Of a DNA stretch of 64,000 nucleotides, positions 23,101 through 36,742 are shown in pieces (position 1 is the stretch's first letter; each line of letters starts with the position of its first letter). The notes under the pieces were generated by a model. It was given only the letters and a program-made list of their open reading frames with translations. It was not told where the DNA came from and made no database searches. A program made the position numbers and the translations under genes. The stretch covers positions 64,001 to 128,000 of the forward strand of contig JAQFVV010006355.1 of the NCBI GenBank assembly GCA_028023455.1, given 5' to 3'. The stretch comes from Epiperipatus broadwayi. Its lineage: Eukaryota > Onychophora > Udeonychophora > Euonychophora > Peripatidae.

Positions 23101-26100
23101 GTGATATCATAATAATAATGATAATAATAGTGATGATGATACTAGCCATAGCTTATTAATAAACTCACAACAATAAATTAATCTTTATAAACTCATATGC
23201 ATTTATTAAAAATTATCCTATTTCAAACTGAGATTTAAATATTATATTAACTAGCATTTATATAAGTTTATAGTTATTTACTAAAATACTTTTATAGTTA
23301 AAACCAGGATTTAATAATACTAGTGATGATGAATGATCATCATGAATCTCTATGCATGATATTCATCTTTCTATAAATCTTTATTTACTACATATATTAA
23401 TTATGCTAAACATTAGATTTAATGATTATAATTTATTAATGATGATGATGGCAATCATAACTCTTGTATAGTATTATTTGAAACATTTTAATCAATAATA
23501 CGATATCCATCTTTGATGAGGATGATCATAATTCATGGACACAACCCAATGTTAGCTTTCTTTATACACCTATAATTATTAAAACTTGGTTATTATCAAG
23601 CTTAACCCTTAAATACCTAAATGTAAATCAACATTATAGTTTACTTAACATTTTGCGAGCGCTTAATATTAGCAAGTGATTGCTCAATATTTACGAATGA
23701 TGATTCTTAATATCTGTGAGCGATGATGATGATGATCATTTAAAACCATAGAATTAAGACAAGAAAAATACAACAATATTTTTAATAAGAACTCGGAAAT
23801 CAATTAAGATATATAATTATATTTTATTAATACTATTACTCTTTCTTTCTTTAAAATCAAATTAATAATTAGATAAATGGCCCATTATTACATTAATTCA
23901 ATACAAAACTAATACAAAAAATTTATATAAGCACAACCAAATAAACTTAATATATAAGTTTGTCATTTTGGATATTTTAAAATAAGCTGGCTTAAAATGA
24001 CATTTAAAAAAAAATATATTTCATGGAATGCTTACTTAAAACTTTCCTAACTTATTATATTATAAAAATAAATTTCATATGTAACTTGTGTGTTTTATTT
24101 CACTTCCATTCAAATGTGATTCCTGCTTTATAATTTACTATATTTAAACTAACTAGGTATAACCTATTCTTTTGACGTGTTTGTATAAGCAATTACACAT
24201 GCACACACAGCAATTACACATGCACACCCATTCGGTAATGTTAACATATATGTCTAAAATGTATACCCCTATATTAGAGATTAATACATAAATTACATAT
24301 ATATAAAAAATATTTGTGCAACCTTTTAGCAAAAGAAAATAAAATACATTATATCAATTTTAATATGCAACAAGATAAAATAAAAATAAAAAACATTATA
24401 AATGCATATATTTATAGGTTGCTCATTATCATAACAACTGAAGAACAATTAAAAAAAACATTTCAATATTACAATATAATAAAAAAAAATAATGAACATT
24501 TAAGTTTAAAGATTTAAACTGTATTTGTGTTATGTTATGTGATATTGAGAATAACTAGATAAACAAGCCCTTAATGTTTCTGTATCAAAAGAAAAAAATA
24601 ATGCTTTGAACAATAAATTAAGATTTACTTTTAATAAGCAATAATAAAAGATCTGTTAACGAAAGTTCATAGTTACCCAATCACTTTCACTTCTTATAAA
24701 TGTCCTGAGTTTGAATTTTCAGACTGCTTGTCTTTGCTCCATTTAAAAAAGAAAGTTCTTGCAGATACTTTAAGATAAACATGAATTAATTGACCTGCTT
24801 ATTTCTTCAATTTTAAAATTATTTATTGTTGATACTTTTGATAATGCTGAATTCGTTGATTGGCTTCATTCTACCATTTCAAAAAGAGTTATTATAAATA
24901 CTTTTAGATAGGTATGAACTGGTGGATTTTCTTGTCTCTCCCATTTAAAAAAAAATCATTTTAGACACTTTAGATGACTGAGGAAAACTTTAACAAAAAT
25001 TTGATTCATAGCTTCAAATTTGGCTATATATGGCTTTTATACATTTTCTTTTCCTCTTCTTTCCCCTTCTCCATCCATCCAAAGGTAATGAGCCTAGAAT
25101 AGACCAGGAGCCAGAAAAGAGGCATTTCATATAGCTTGTGTGGTTGGCTTCAAACTCTCATTTTGTTGGTTATTATTTGATTGGTATATGAGTCCACAGT
25201 AGATTAGTGATTTTAACCCATTCTGTATTATTCCAGGAAGCAGAAAAAATGGTTTTAGCAATGCAAATTCATGGTATTATGCACAGCAAGATATATTAAT
25301 ATCATTTTTATATAATTGTTAATAATTTCTTCCAAGTAATTCAATTTTGTTCCATTCTTTCTTCCTTATCTTAATATTGCTGGAAATTACTTATATGGAT
25401 GCACATCTTCGTCTATACTGGCTTTAAAACAAGAGTCATTTCCTTCCTTTTTCAATTTTTAAAGAGTGAAAAAAAAATCAAATTGCTCACGTTCTTTTTC
25501 CAACATTAAAAAAAAAAACTGATCGTTACATCTCTTTTTAATAATAATGACTGAGTGATCTTTAAACATTTCTGTTTAATAATAAGGTAAAAACTGAGTC
25601 ATTACATCTCTGATTAATAATACTGACTAAGTGATTTCTCAATATTATTTCATTCATTTATATTGCCAATCTTTGGTCAAAGAAACTGACCACCTGCAAA
25701 TCTCTTATCTTGAAACAAAAAATCAAAGCTTCTCAAGTTTGATGGTCTGTTGCAATTTTACAAGAAAATTAATAATCACCTTTTATTTCCTCAAAGCACC
25801 TCTCTCTTTTAAAAAAAAAATCTTAGATACAGATAAAAACAATACAACAAAGCTGGCAATTATAGTTATCAGAAATAGGTGTAAAGGTGTTTTTGTGTTC
25901 ATACAGATGTTTTCATTCTTTCACACTCTTTTGCACATGTACATTTTTTTTATCTTCTAATCTTGATCTGATCACCTTATTTTACACTTTCTGAATGTTT
26001 TATTTTACAGAAATAAAACTAATTAACTGAATATATTAATTATTTAATAAGAAAAATAACATATTAAAATATCATTTCTTACAACATTATATTCATTCAC

Positions 26101-26450
26101 CACTTATTAATTTATCAACTATATATTACACATATAATATACATACACATAAATCTATATATATAAAAGAAATTTTTTTTCTCAATTAAATAATATATAT
26201 GTGTGGGACATGAGAACATACATATATGTACAATATATATCGGACCATTACATTACTTTGCATTAAAAGTTGTTTTTTCAATTACAATTGGAGTATTTTA
26301 TATTTAAGTTTTAAATAAAAGCAAAGGGAGGATATAGAAGTTAATTAAGTCAATTAATTTCTGAAACCCTATGTTTTTATTTAGAGGTAAATATAAAAAT
26401 TTCAAATGTAGTTGGTAAAACAATTAATGTTTTTAATGCAAAGTAAATAA
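20180..26450. other. Gene-free AT-rich DNA
   Basis: I find no supportable gene in this 6.3-kb stretch. TA dinucleotide runs occur near 20619-20636. GAT/ATG-type triplet clusters lie near 23060-23145, 23438-23450 and 23724-23740. A short direct repeat (caattacacatgcacac) sits at 24190-24228. The 109-codon frame at 25631-25960 lacks any domain and looks random. Confidence 0.55.
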
Positions 26451-27345
26451 AAGTGTTGGATATAAAATATTTTTTTGTATCTAAAGTTTTATCATTGAGA
26501 TTATAATCAAAGATTTGTTTTTATTTCAATTTTAAATGATGCTAAAATACTTTAAAGGTTAATAGTAAAATCATAAGTATTAAATATGTCTGGCTTACAA
26601 TATAGTTTTGTTTACCCACTGACTGGTCTGCATTAAGAAACTAACTAATTTATCTAAAATATTTTAGTATCATATTATATTGCTAATGATTTACAAAAAA
26701 TGTACCAAATTTGAATAAATCATAATGAATATTAATATATTAAACCTCAATTTTAAAATCTTATTCTATATCTATTATTATTTAGTTTTTAGCATTAAAA
26801 TTATAACCAAAGATTTGTTTTTATTTCACTTTTAAGATTGAAAGTAAAATCATAAATATTAAATCAACCTTGTTACCATACACTTTTGTTCCTCTATTCA
26901 TTGCTCTATAGTTAAGAAACTAAGTAACCTACCTAAAATTTTTTAGTGTCACATTACATTTCCAGTAATTTATAAGAAATGTAGCAAATTTGAACAAATT
27001 ATATATTAAATCTTGATTTTAAAATATTATTCTAACATTAATAAAAACATTTAATTGCAACAAACCATTTAAAATATATATATACCACCCTCTAGTGAAC
27101 ATTACTGAAAACTTTTTAATTTTTTAACAACATATTTAAAGTTAATATTAAAATATTTCACATTTTATCAACATACTTTTCTTTTAAAAAACTAATTAAC
27201 TTACTTAATTATTTTAATATCATATTGCATTGCCAATGATTTATATCAAATGTATCAAATTTCAACAAATATTTTATATAAATATACCAAATCTTGATTT
27301 AAAAATTTTATTATAACTTAAATAAAAATGTTTACAAACAGCAAT
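26450..27345 (+). repeat. Degenerate tandem array of about 300-bp units, three copies
   Basis: Units share the ordered words aaagatttgtttttattt, 'agtaaaatcata.rtattaaat', 'aagaaactaa', 'attttagt.tcacatta' and 'taccaaatttgaa...ttgattttaaaat'. They start near 26475, 26790 and (5' part missing) 27135. Divergence between units is high, so the array is old. No coding capacity is visible. Confidence 0.7.
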
Positions 27346-27944
27346 TCTAATTTAAATAAAAGCATTTAAAAATGCAAAGAAACAGTTCCATACTTGCATG
27401 AGAATGCTGTAATAAAAAGTATGTTGAAACAGAGGCATAGAAATTAAGATGTTTGATAATTTTAGATCACCTGATGTATGAAGATTGTTTGTGAAATGCA
27501 TTGTGATATGATGAAGTTGAGGTAAGAAATAAGATGATAAAATCCCAAACTAACTTGAAAAAGTGTTCAATTTGTTACCTTAATTATTATTATTTTTACA
27601 ATAGTGTCAAGTATATAAAGAATTTTTAACTCCCATGTCCAATATTAATAATCTTAACTTTTGCCTTAGGTACTTTACTAATTAAATCTTAACTTTTCAC
27701 TATAAAAACAGATTGATCTCTAAATTAAACTTCTGCATTACTTTACTTTTACCATTAATAAAAAATAAATAATTATTTATTTATTTATTTGAACATGTAT
27801 AAACTATGATTTACCTATATAAAATAAAATTACCCTCATCACATAATATAAAATCATAAACAGATTTTACATTTTTAAAAAAATGATAATTATTGTTTTT
27901 ATTAGATTTCAATTATTTAAATTCATTTACATTCTATAAAGTTG

Positions 27945-28208
27945 AAATACACAGGCTTATATATACCTGCGTCTATATATGTAATAGACAGGGTATGAGG
28001 ATTTGCTGTCTTAATGTGTATCTGAGCACTTGTAGCATATATGTGTAGAGATGGTGGTCTGGCCCAACTGATGATTGCTGGTTTAGCATGAAATACGTAT
28101 ATTGGTGATTAGTTATCTTTTCAACATATGTGTGTTCAAGTGTATCAGTGTTATGAGATAGTGTGGAGAGTGGTGGGTCGTGTGAAGGTCTGTGCTCATA
28201 CCCTGTCT
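27945..28208. mobile_element. MITE-like element (copy A) with 17-bp terminal inverted repeats and 14-bp TSD
   Basis: aatagacagggtatgag at 27983-27999 is exactly inverted at 28195-28211. The whole block lies between direct repeats attctataaagttg at 27931-27944 and 28209-28222. The left end carries an extra arm (acaggcttatatatacctgc...) not present on the right. The core matches, in reverse orientation, the elements at 45305-45550 and 45769-45992. No transposase is encoded. A 14-bp TSD is longer than usual for common DNA transposons, so the mechanism is open. Confidence 0.78.
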
Positions 28209-28224
28209 ATTCTATAAAGTTGTT

Positions 28225-30750
28225 TTTTGACTCGAAATTATTTTATTTGGTACAATTAAAAGTTTATTGAAATCATCCAGGCCTGTACTTATCTAGTTCA
28301 TACAGTAAAAATTTAATAATAATGGAAAATTTTGAGATGATAAATTTGTTTATATGGTTGAAATTAATTTGTTTCTGAGGTATGAGAATTTGTAAAATCC
28401 TTTTTAATCAAAAAATGATATTTATTCAATAAAGTGAAAATTGATATTAATAAAAAATTGAATATGCAATAAGTGTGAATTCATTGTTGTGGATTCATTG
28501 TTTTGATTTATCTTAAGCTTCCCTGCACAAACACTCTTTCAGGTTTGAAGGTAATAGTGATGCTCAGAAAGCTGTTAATTTTATTTTTACATAAACAAAT
28601 GCATACTGGAATTGATAATTGATATAAAAACAATTAACTGATTTAATAATTAAGCCTTATATAATTTTCATTTTTAGTCTAACCTGTATTCATGTCAAGT
28701 CTATTTCCATTGCTAAGGCATTTTCAATATGGGCAGATACTTTTCAGACTATTTTTAAATTAATATTTAAAAGTACTCTCAAAGGCTTAGTTATCTCCAA
28801 GATCAATTTTTATCATTCCTTTGAAGCTAAAAATTCTCTGAATTTTAATCTTTTGCTTATTTTTTAAATATCATTTTTAGTTCCTTTTTTGCACTTGATT
28901 TAACATAATGATTTAATGAATATTAGATTATTTCACTTAAAACAATTTTATATAAAATATCTCTGTTTAAATCTTTAATAATAATACAGCTTGGAGGCCA
29001 TTTGTCTTTTATAGTGTTTTCCTTTATATGTTTTCCAAAGTACATGTGGTAGTTGGAAGTTATTTAATACATTTATAAAAAATCATTTTAAATATCCCTT
29101 TTAATTTTTAACATTAAATATAAATTTATGTAGATGCATATAAATATCTGCATGTTTACTTAATCAGCATATCATAACAAATATAAAGTGTATGCAGATC
29201 AAAATTATTTAGGATAATTATAACTATTTTAAAATTATTAATATGGCTTAAATATATGCTTTCAATATCCAAGTATAAATAAAATAATTTTCTGGCTTAA
29301 ATCATTGGTTTTAAGTCAAAATTAAATATGCCCAATAAATTTATTTTTGTATATAATTATCATGATTTTTATTCTCTAATTATATATTTACTATAATGTT
29401 TTATTTTCACTTACATGTACTTCCTCCTAAATAACCTCATCATCTCTTTAATAATCTATTACTTCTTCTTAAATTATCTTTGCAAGACTTCAGACAAACA
29501 TTTGGACTAAACCAATTTTTTTCAAGTAATTTTGGTTCTTTATGACTCACCCAAAATTTTAACATTTTGTTTTATTTATATATAGATAAATTACTATCAA
29601 TTCAAATTGTTAGCTTCGGTTTTCAATTCTTAGCTAATGTATTCTCACCCTTAAATACCAGATATTACTTTTTATATTTGAGATATTAAATTTCTCAATA
29701 ATATATGATTTAATTACATTTAGTAATGAAAGATATAAAATGCATAAAACATTACAAGCACTTTGTGTACTCTCTTTCAGATGTCCTCTATAAACCAAAG
29801 ATTACAGCTCTATCTCTGTGACTTTTGGTGCTTCAGCCTCTTGTGAATTTTCAAACAATAAACCATTTAACTATTTTTTTTAATAAACAAATATATTTAT
29901 TAACATTATTAAGTATAAGCTCTTAGATTTGAATAATGTTTCCTGAATGAAAAAAAATTAAATTTTACATAAGGTTAATAACTACTATTATATATTAAAA
30001 AAGTTAATTAGTAAAACTTATAGGATTAGATAAGAGGAAAAAAAACAATTAAAAGATTATAATTATATATATAAATTTTCAAATTATGATCAATGATAAC
30101 AATAATAATATATAAATTAAGCAGGAGTTCTTTGGATTACATTATTATTAACTGAAATCATGTAGACAAAAATGCAGATAGCACCTGATTTTCCAAAAAC
30201 AATATACATTTACACCAGCAGATTATCCACTTATTATCTTTAAACATGGACCATAATAATTGATTCTTCAATTTTTCTCTTTTTCTGATGTTTTTTCTTA
30301 ATCATTATTTCCATGTGAACAATCCAATACTTCTTCAGCCTTCTTTGATTATGAAAAATCTCGTAATTTTAAAATTACCTTTAACCTAGATCACATGAGA
30401 ATACTGAGTAAAAAAAGGAATTATTAGGGAAAAAAATTAGAGAGGCAATTTCTATGGACCATGTTAAAGATTATATAACATAGGGACAATTTGTTGGTGT
30501 TGATGTGCCCAGTTCTTAGAAAATCATATGATATCTGATTTTTGTCTGTGTGAATTCAGTTGATAATGATTACAATATAACCGTAGGCACAACTGCTTAA
30601 TTTACATATTATTATTGTTGTCATTTACTCTTATTATAGTATATTTTAATGGGTAACCTTGTTACTTTATATGTTAAGACCTGTAGAGGTCCCTACCTTC
30701 ACATTTTCATGTGCATATTCTTAAGGTTTACAGCCTTAGTAAATATTATT
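28225..30750. other. Gene-free AT-rich DNA
   Basis: I see no supported gene. A splice-acceptor-like ctctctttcag at 29771-29781 is followed by only about 17 open codons, which is not enough to call an exon. Confidence 0.5.
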
Positions 30751-30756
30751 TATATA

Positions 30757-31990
30757 TTGTAATGGATAAATAGTTTTATATGTAATTTCACTAGAAAATG
30801 CTATTAGATAATAAATCTACACCTTTTCCTATACCAAATTGTTATTTAATATTGTTAACTAATAAAATAAATACCAAAGAAAGAAGTTAAGTTCACCATG
30901 AAAGTCACACAGACAAATGTTGTTAAAGCTATAAATTAAAAAAAAAAAAAAATTCTTTCAACTAATAACAAATGTTGAAGTAAAGAGACAAGTTTACCCA
31001 GCATAAGTTACATTTGGACACTTATATTTCGCATATCAATATTATTTTATATTTTATAATCAAGTTATTACTAAAATAATGGTCAATAATGACCAAAATA
31101 GAAGAATTTATATTAAACAAAATAATTTATTTAAAAAAAATAATGTTGTTGTGAGAGCTATTATTATTAAAATTCATATATAAAATCAACAAATGCATAT
31201 ATGATTGACAATCCAACATATTTCCAAACTAAACCAAGCCATTCTTGATACGAATAATTAATAACCCCGTAACTTATTCACTGAGGACTTACAAGACCAA
31301 GCAATGCATGAAATGCTTGTTAAAGATAAGATCAATTCACTAATATAACAATATTTTAAATAATGGCATTAAAAGAGCAACTATTCATCAAGCGTTGTTA
31401 GCCGAGAGGTCATCGCACCCACCTTGCAAGCAAGTAGTTGGTTGCAGATGGGTGTGGGTTCGTGTCCTGGCCTACGCTATGACATATGAAAAAAAAGAGC
31501 AACTATTCTTAAAACCACATATATTTGAATAATATTAATAATAATTCATTGTTATAATTATTCTTACTAAGATATAATGATATTACCAATGCTTTTATAA
31601 AAGTATTTATTATAAAACTAAGTCATTATAAAAAAAAAAAAAAAAGCCATAGGAAAATTGATAATTAATACTAATAATATCAAACCAAATACATTCAATC
31701 ACACAATATCCAACTGTCAATACATACAGTACTGTCCAACTATCACATACAAAATAAATATTTATTAACAATTAAACAATTATAAATTTAAAATTATAAA
31801 TAATTACCTTTAAATAACACAGATTATATATTTTACAATCTATACTAAAACATAATGTCAATAACATAAGAATAAATTATCATTTATCACATCTCTATAT
31901 TAACATTATATAAAATATTTTGAAATATTAATTTGATTACAGATTTTACAAATAGTCAGATTAATTTTGACAATGTTTAAGAACTGATAA
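30757..31990 (+). repeat. Dispersed non-coding repeat R1, copy 1 (contains a SINE)
   Basis: It aligns along its length with 62935-63900. Shared landmarks are 'tagataataaatcta', aaagaagttaagtt, 'gctataaatta', acaagtttacc, catgaaatgctt, 'aaaagagcaa', 'aagtatttrttayaaarctaagtcattataaa' and 'caaaataaatatttattaacaattaaac'. Divergence is substantial, so the duplication is old. No frames are conserved. Confidence 0.83.
31387..31492 (+). mobile_element. Leu/Ser-type tRNA-derived mini-SINE (copy b)
   Basis: The body starts (A)TCAAGCGTTGTTAGCCGAG and has the A box TAGCCGAGAGG typical of Leu/Ser tRNAs. It then has a CTTGCAAGCAAG segment and a GGGTTCGTGTCC B box, and ends ACGCTATGACATATG plus A's. The 16-bp TSD aaaagagcaactattc lies at 31371-31386 and 31493-31508. 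The second R1 copy has an uninterrupted 'aaaagagcaattat' here, the empty site. There is no SINE body beyond the tRNA-like part. Confidence 0.92.
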
Positions 31991-33465
31991 GTTATGAATA
32001 ACTAATATTGGCATAAAAATGTTTATATGAAAATAGTTTATTATTAAAAAAAATATTTAATGAAAATTTATGAATTGTTTAGTTATTGTAATTCATTTAC
32101 CATTTTCCTTCTGTAAATTTAAAGATTTTAGCAGATGGTTATTTCCATTATGGCACTCTATTTGAAATATAGACAGAAGATAGGCCTGAAGAAAGTTGTA
32201 GAAAATTATAATTTTTGCAGCAGTTGATGGTTTAAAAATATTCCTATTCATTGTAGATGAATATATGGAAGAATAGATTATTCATTTATGTTTCAATGCT
32301 TTTTTTAAAGCACAATGATATCCTGTTTAAATGATCAAACAGTTACTCTTGGCTAATTGTTAACAGAGGTTTTGCAGTTTATAATTTAAAATATTTAATA
32401 AGTGCCAAAGCATGAAACCATGGTCAGGGGTTTGGGGAGGGATTCCTGACAGAGACATTTTAAGTGCTGGCTCTGGCTAAGCATTTATCATAAAGCTTGT
32501 AGAGGAATTGGCAATCCTCATTGTTTATAACTTACAAGCTTAAGAGATAGGGTCATGTGATATATGACTCTTATTTTGACTCTTTACAGTTAATATTTAA
32601 AATTCAACAATCAATTAAAATACAAAATAATATTTTGTACAATATTTTGTACAATTATGAAAATTATTGACTTTCTTTTAAAAATTTACTTTAATAAATA
32701 AACTTTTATTTATATAAAGAATGCATGTTTTAAATAATAATCATAATAATGCAATATTTTAAAGACATTAATGACGTTACATTTTAAAATTAAATAAAAT
32801 TTCCTTTTTATTTATGTATTTAATTTACATACCAATAAAATATATTCTTATGGAATATATCATTCCAATATATATATATTTAATACATCCTATGATATAT
32901 GAATAAAATCATATGTAAAAAGTTAATAATCCACAAGAAATATTTCTGTTGGATCTATTCTCATTACTTGATCCAAATTTCTACCATTCATGATTTATTA
33001 TTATAAATTATTAGGTTATTTATCCATAGAGAATAAATACAATTTAATTTACTATTATGACACTACTTGAATCCATTCATTTTTGATGACATCATTTAGA
33101 ATAAATGTATTAGATTATTTACAAATCATTGAGGCAGTCTAGATACAAATTTTAAATGCAATAAAATTTAATATATCATTTATTAAATCTTAACATGGAC
33201 ATTATTTAACATCTTCTACTTGGCTATCATTATTTGCTTTGAGCAAAAATCTGTGTTAACTGATGAAGGCAATTTTTTTCAGAAATATATCAAGGTATCA
33301 TTTACTTTTTCTGGGATTTTATAAATTAATATATTATTATTTAATTGAGTTTAAAGTTCATATTTAGATTAAGATGATTAATAAATAATTTTTAACACAT
33401 ATGTATGTCACCAAAATGAATGCAATCAAGGAAAATTGTAATTGTCAATTGAATTTAAATTATAT
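31990..33465. other. Non-coding DNA with a short dispersed repeat (R2, copy 1, about 32690-32880)
   Basis: The segment around 'taaacttttatttatataaagaatg' through 'accaataaaatatatt..tatggaatatatcat' matches 55606-55706 plus 56771-56880. No genes are visible. Confidence 0.6.
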
Positions 33466-33665
33466 ATCTCGATGTGTTGTTTCCCGTTCGAATACAGGTG
33501 AAAGTCCCGGGCCCCCATCGCGAGTATTAAATCAAGAATCTTCCCGCCCTTCGCCTTTCTCGAGGCCTGATCACAAACAAACAACACTATCTGAGCCTGC
33601 ATAAATTATTTTTCAACCGGCGACAGCTTAGCATCAGGGAAAGAAACATGGACAGGAAACTTACG
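33465..33665. other. GC-richer block of unknown nature
   Basis: This is about 200 bp with CpG-containing words (cgttcgaatac, gtcccgggcc, catcgcgag, ctcgaggcc), unlike its surroundings. A 9-bp inverted pair, gtgttgttt/aaacaacac, encloses about 33474-33587. The overlapping 67-codon frame (33401-33604) has a Pro/Ser-rich C-terminal half but no domain I recognise. It could be a first exon or promoter CpG patch, or part of an LTR. Confidence 0.4.
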
Positions 33666-34429
33666 GAACTAAATAGTTAAATGTGCAAAAGTACTAAGAA
33701 TTGTGTTTTGCGTGCCTGGATCATTAGAAAAGTAAAATAAAGCATTATAATAAAATTAGGAAACCAGCTTTTGATAGTTAAATAATATGTTTAATTAATG
33801 GCTTTAAAATATGCATGATTTAATGGCCTTCGCTATTCCTCTAAATTAATGAAACAAACTAATTAGACAATAAAAACGGATTAATAGGTTTGCGGTCTAA
33901 ATCTTTTCCCAATTTTAATAAAATTGTCAACTCGATCTTCTCGATAAAGTACAATAAAAAAAGGATCTTTCACAAAGCATTTCTAATTGCTTTGCGCTAA
34001 AAACAGTTTAAAATTATTTAAGACGTATATAGCTAAATCAGATATATGTAATAAGCTAGTGGCGGACAAAAGAGGCGTTATCGAGGAGATCAAGTTGGCA
34101 AACAAAAGAAACTGACTCGTATTTAATTAACAAACACAAATAAAATTGGAAAGAGATTTTACTTGAACAAAAATTAACTTTTAAACTTAACCACAATGGA
34201 ATACTAAATATTTATACATGTTAGTAATGAAGAATAGCGAAGGAAAAAAAGGTTAAAATATATAGATGATCACACAATATATATATATTTAAGACTAGTC
34301 TAATAAAAATGGTTACATAACATATATAATTAAATACTACATTTCATACATATAATTCAATGAAGCAATTAAAAAAAGGTATGAACAAAAGGTAGCATAA
34401 GAAATAGTTCAATGGAGGAGATACGATTA

Positions 34430-34880
34430 CCGTCCTTTTTTCCTTGGTCATGTTCCCTACGGCGTTCGTGGCTTGATCCGACCGTCGATAGGTATTTGTC
34501 CGGACAATGAAAATGGAAATATGTAGTATGGTTTCATGAAAAGTTCTCCAGACACGGCACAGAGTTCAGATGACTATTGAGTGGATACTATGGCATTTTG
34601 GATGGTATTCAGGAACCTCGGCGATAGGCAAAGCTATTTATTTGCCTAGCCGAGCATATTCATTTCCTTCAAAATACTATGGCTTTTAACTGGAGCATGT
34701 TCAAACTTCTCCATTATTTGAAAAGGACCGCTGTATAACTTTTTGGAGCACAAGCTAAATGTGAAGCAAATCGGAGAGAGTTCTCCAAAAAGAAATATGA
34801 ATGCACTCTCAAGAAAACTTGGAATAACCAGCAAGAAAACTCTGAATGAATCCTTCAAAAGCAAAATCTGAATCAACTGA
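34430..34880 (-). other. Possible decayed retroelement segment, GC-richer
   Basis: The composition shifts here (cctacggcgttcgtggc, gatccgaccgtcgatag, cacggcacagag). A minus-strand frame of 76 codons (34876-34646) continues leftward through stops. I do not recognise the protein. Together with the minisatellite and a TATA-like tatttatacc at 35054-35063, the arrangement could be an LTR or retroelement leader. I found no matching second LTR. Confidence 0.35.
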
Positions 34881-35033
34881 ATCCTTCAAAAGGAAAATCT
34901 GAATAATCCTTCCAAAGGAAAAATCTGAATAATCTGAATCCTTCAAAAAGAAAAATCTGAATAATCTGCTCCTTCAAAAAAAAAATCTGAATAATAATAA
35001 TCTGAATCCTTCAAAAAGAAAAATCTGAATCCT
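34848..35033. repeat. Minisatellite, unit of about 30 bp built on CTGAATCCTTCAAAAAG
   Basis: About six imperfect units alternate 'ctgaatccttcaaaa' with 'aaaatctgaataat'. Unit length varies by small indels and an internal taataataat expansion. Confidence 0.85.
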
Positions 35034-35039
35034 CTAGTC

Positions 35040-36480
35040 TTTTGTTCTCACTTCTATTTATACCCTCTCTGTCAGCTACCTTCTATTGTTTGTATGATCT
35101 CAGATCTTGATAAGCCTCCTCATGCTCCTTTGTTTCAAAGCAACATTTTCTAAAAATAACTTTTATTTTTTTACTCTAAATTTCTTTCTTTAAAGTTTGA
35201 ATTCTATTAATTAAAAAGAAAGAAAGAGAAGGCCATCTTTAATTTGACTTGAATGGGCTCACTAATCAAAACTATACATTCTTTTAGAAAATGTTGGCGG
35301 GCTTATCTCAAAATCAAATCATACTAAATATTTTAACAAAATTTTAACAACAATATATTATTATTTTTTTATAGTAGAATAAGCATTTTATTTCAGCAGA
35401 ATTTTGCATTAACTCATATATATACGCTAGATATATATATATGTTTGACTAATAGGTTAAGCAATTTTTATTAATAGAATGAAATTTATTTAAAACAAAA
35501 TATTTAAATATAATACACATTTGATAAGCATAATTATTTTTAACTCTAATGCAAAACCCTGCTGATATTGAACTATAAACTTAATTCAGGTCTACAATAC
35601 TAATTAAGTTTATAGGAAGATGTGAAGCATGGATTGGACTTCAGATCCATTGCTTCAATACATTAAAAAGAATTATTTCTTTTGTTAATTTCAAAACAGC
35701 CAAGCTTTTGAATAAGAATTTAGCCAGGTTATAGTTATTAAAAGATTGGTATACATGAAATGATCTAATAATAATATAAATGAGTAATTTTTATTAGGTA
35801 TAGTTTTAAAGGAGAATTGGGGAAGGGGGTAATTTATTTTCTAATGTGGCTTCATTTATTTATTTTTTTCTCCATTCAAAAAAAAAAAATTAAATTCTTT
35901 AAAAGCTGTTTATTAATTAAAAAAAATAAAAAATAAAGGATTAATATTTTTTAATTAAAAAAAATTAAGCTTTTTATACCTAAAGAAATGAAATGTGATA
36001 TCTAACATTTTATTTTCCAACTAATTATTTGTTTTCCAAATAATTATGGTGTAATGAAATGTTTTCTTTTCCAAGTAATTAGCAAAAAGCAATAAGGAAT
36101 TTTCCAAATCATTATGATATAAATAGAAATGTTTTTTTTTTTTGACAAAAAAAAAAAAACAATTTTTTTAAAATAAAAATTAATTGGTCAAGAAGGCTTT
36201 ATGCAGTTATTTCTGAGATAATCCTGTGATTGAATGGAAGATTGATACCAAAATTGCTTTTTCAAAAAAATAAGATAGTGTGAAAAGAGAATTCAGTAAT
36301 TATTAGTAGCAGTTTAGATGTGTTGATGTGAAAAGTGAGAAACTAAGTCTGCTAATTTGAAATTAAACTGATCTCACTGCTAGTAAAAGGATTTAAAAAA
36401 ACAATATAATATCACAGAGTTTACAAAAACCATGTATTAGATTTTAAATAAAAGCTGAGCATTGCCAACCCAACTATGTA
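35040..36480. other. Non-coding AT-rich DNA
   Basis: I see no genes. Long A or T homopolymers occur around 35880 and 36130-36170. Words of the type 'ttttccaa.taatta' recur near 36010-36120. Confidence 0.55.
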
Positions 36481-36483
36481 AAA

Positions 36484-36733
36484 AAATCGAACAAATCCTT
36501 CTAAAATACAAATAAATAAAAAAACAACAAGAAAGCTATAAAATTCGAATTACAAAAACAGAAATCGATAAAAATGCGTCAACCCCCCCCCCCCCAGAAT
36601 GAAGAATTCTATCCTAAAATCGCTAAAATGGACAAATTAAAATGTTTAAATCGAACAAATCCTTCTAAAATACAAATTAAAAAAAAAAAATTGGAAGAAA
36701 ATGCTATAAAATTCGAATTACAAAAACAGAAAA
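36484..36733 (+). repeat. Tandem duplication, period about 165 bp, with 13-base C run between units
   Basis: The block from atcgaacaaatccttctaaa to 'ataaaattcgaattacaaaaacagaaa' occurs at 36484-36563 and 36649-36733. A run of 13 C at 36583-36595 lies between them. The 73-codon frame at 36574 spans the duplication and is not a credible gene. Confidence 0.85.
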
Positions 36734-36742
36734 ACTATCATG

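Noticed and set aside
22990-23760. Scattered GATGAT/AATAAT clusters considered as a regulatory array or CRISPR-like repeats
   Set aside because: Units are short, irregular and without unique spacers, so simple triplet slippage explains them.
25631-25960. 109-codon open frame
   Set aside because: Hydrophobic and Lys-rich from T and A runs, with no domain, no conserved Cys pattern and no exon signals.
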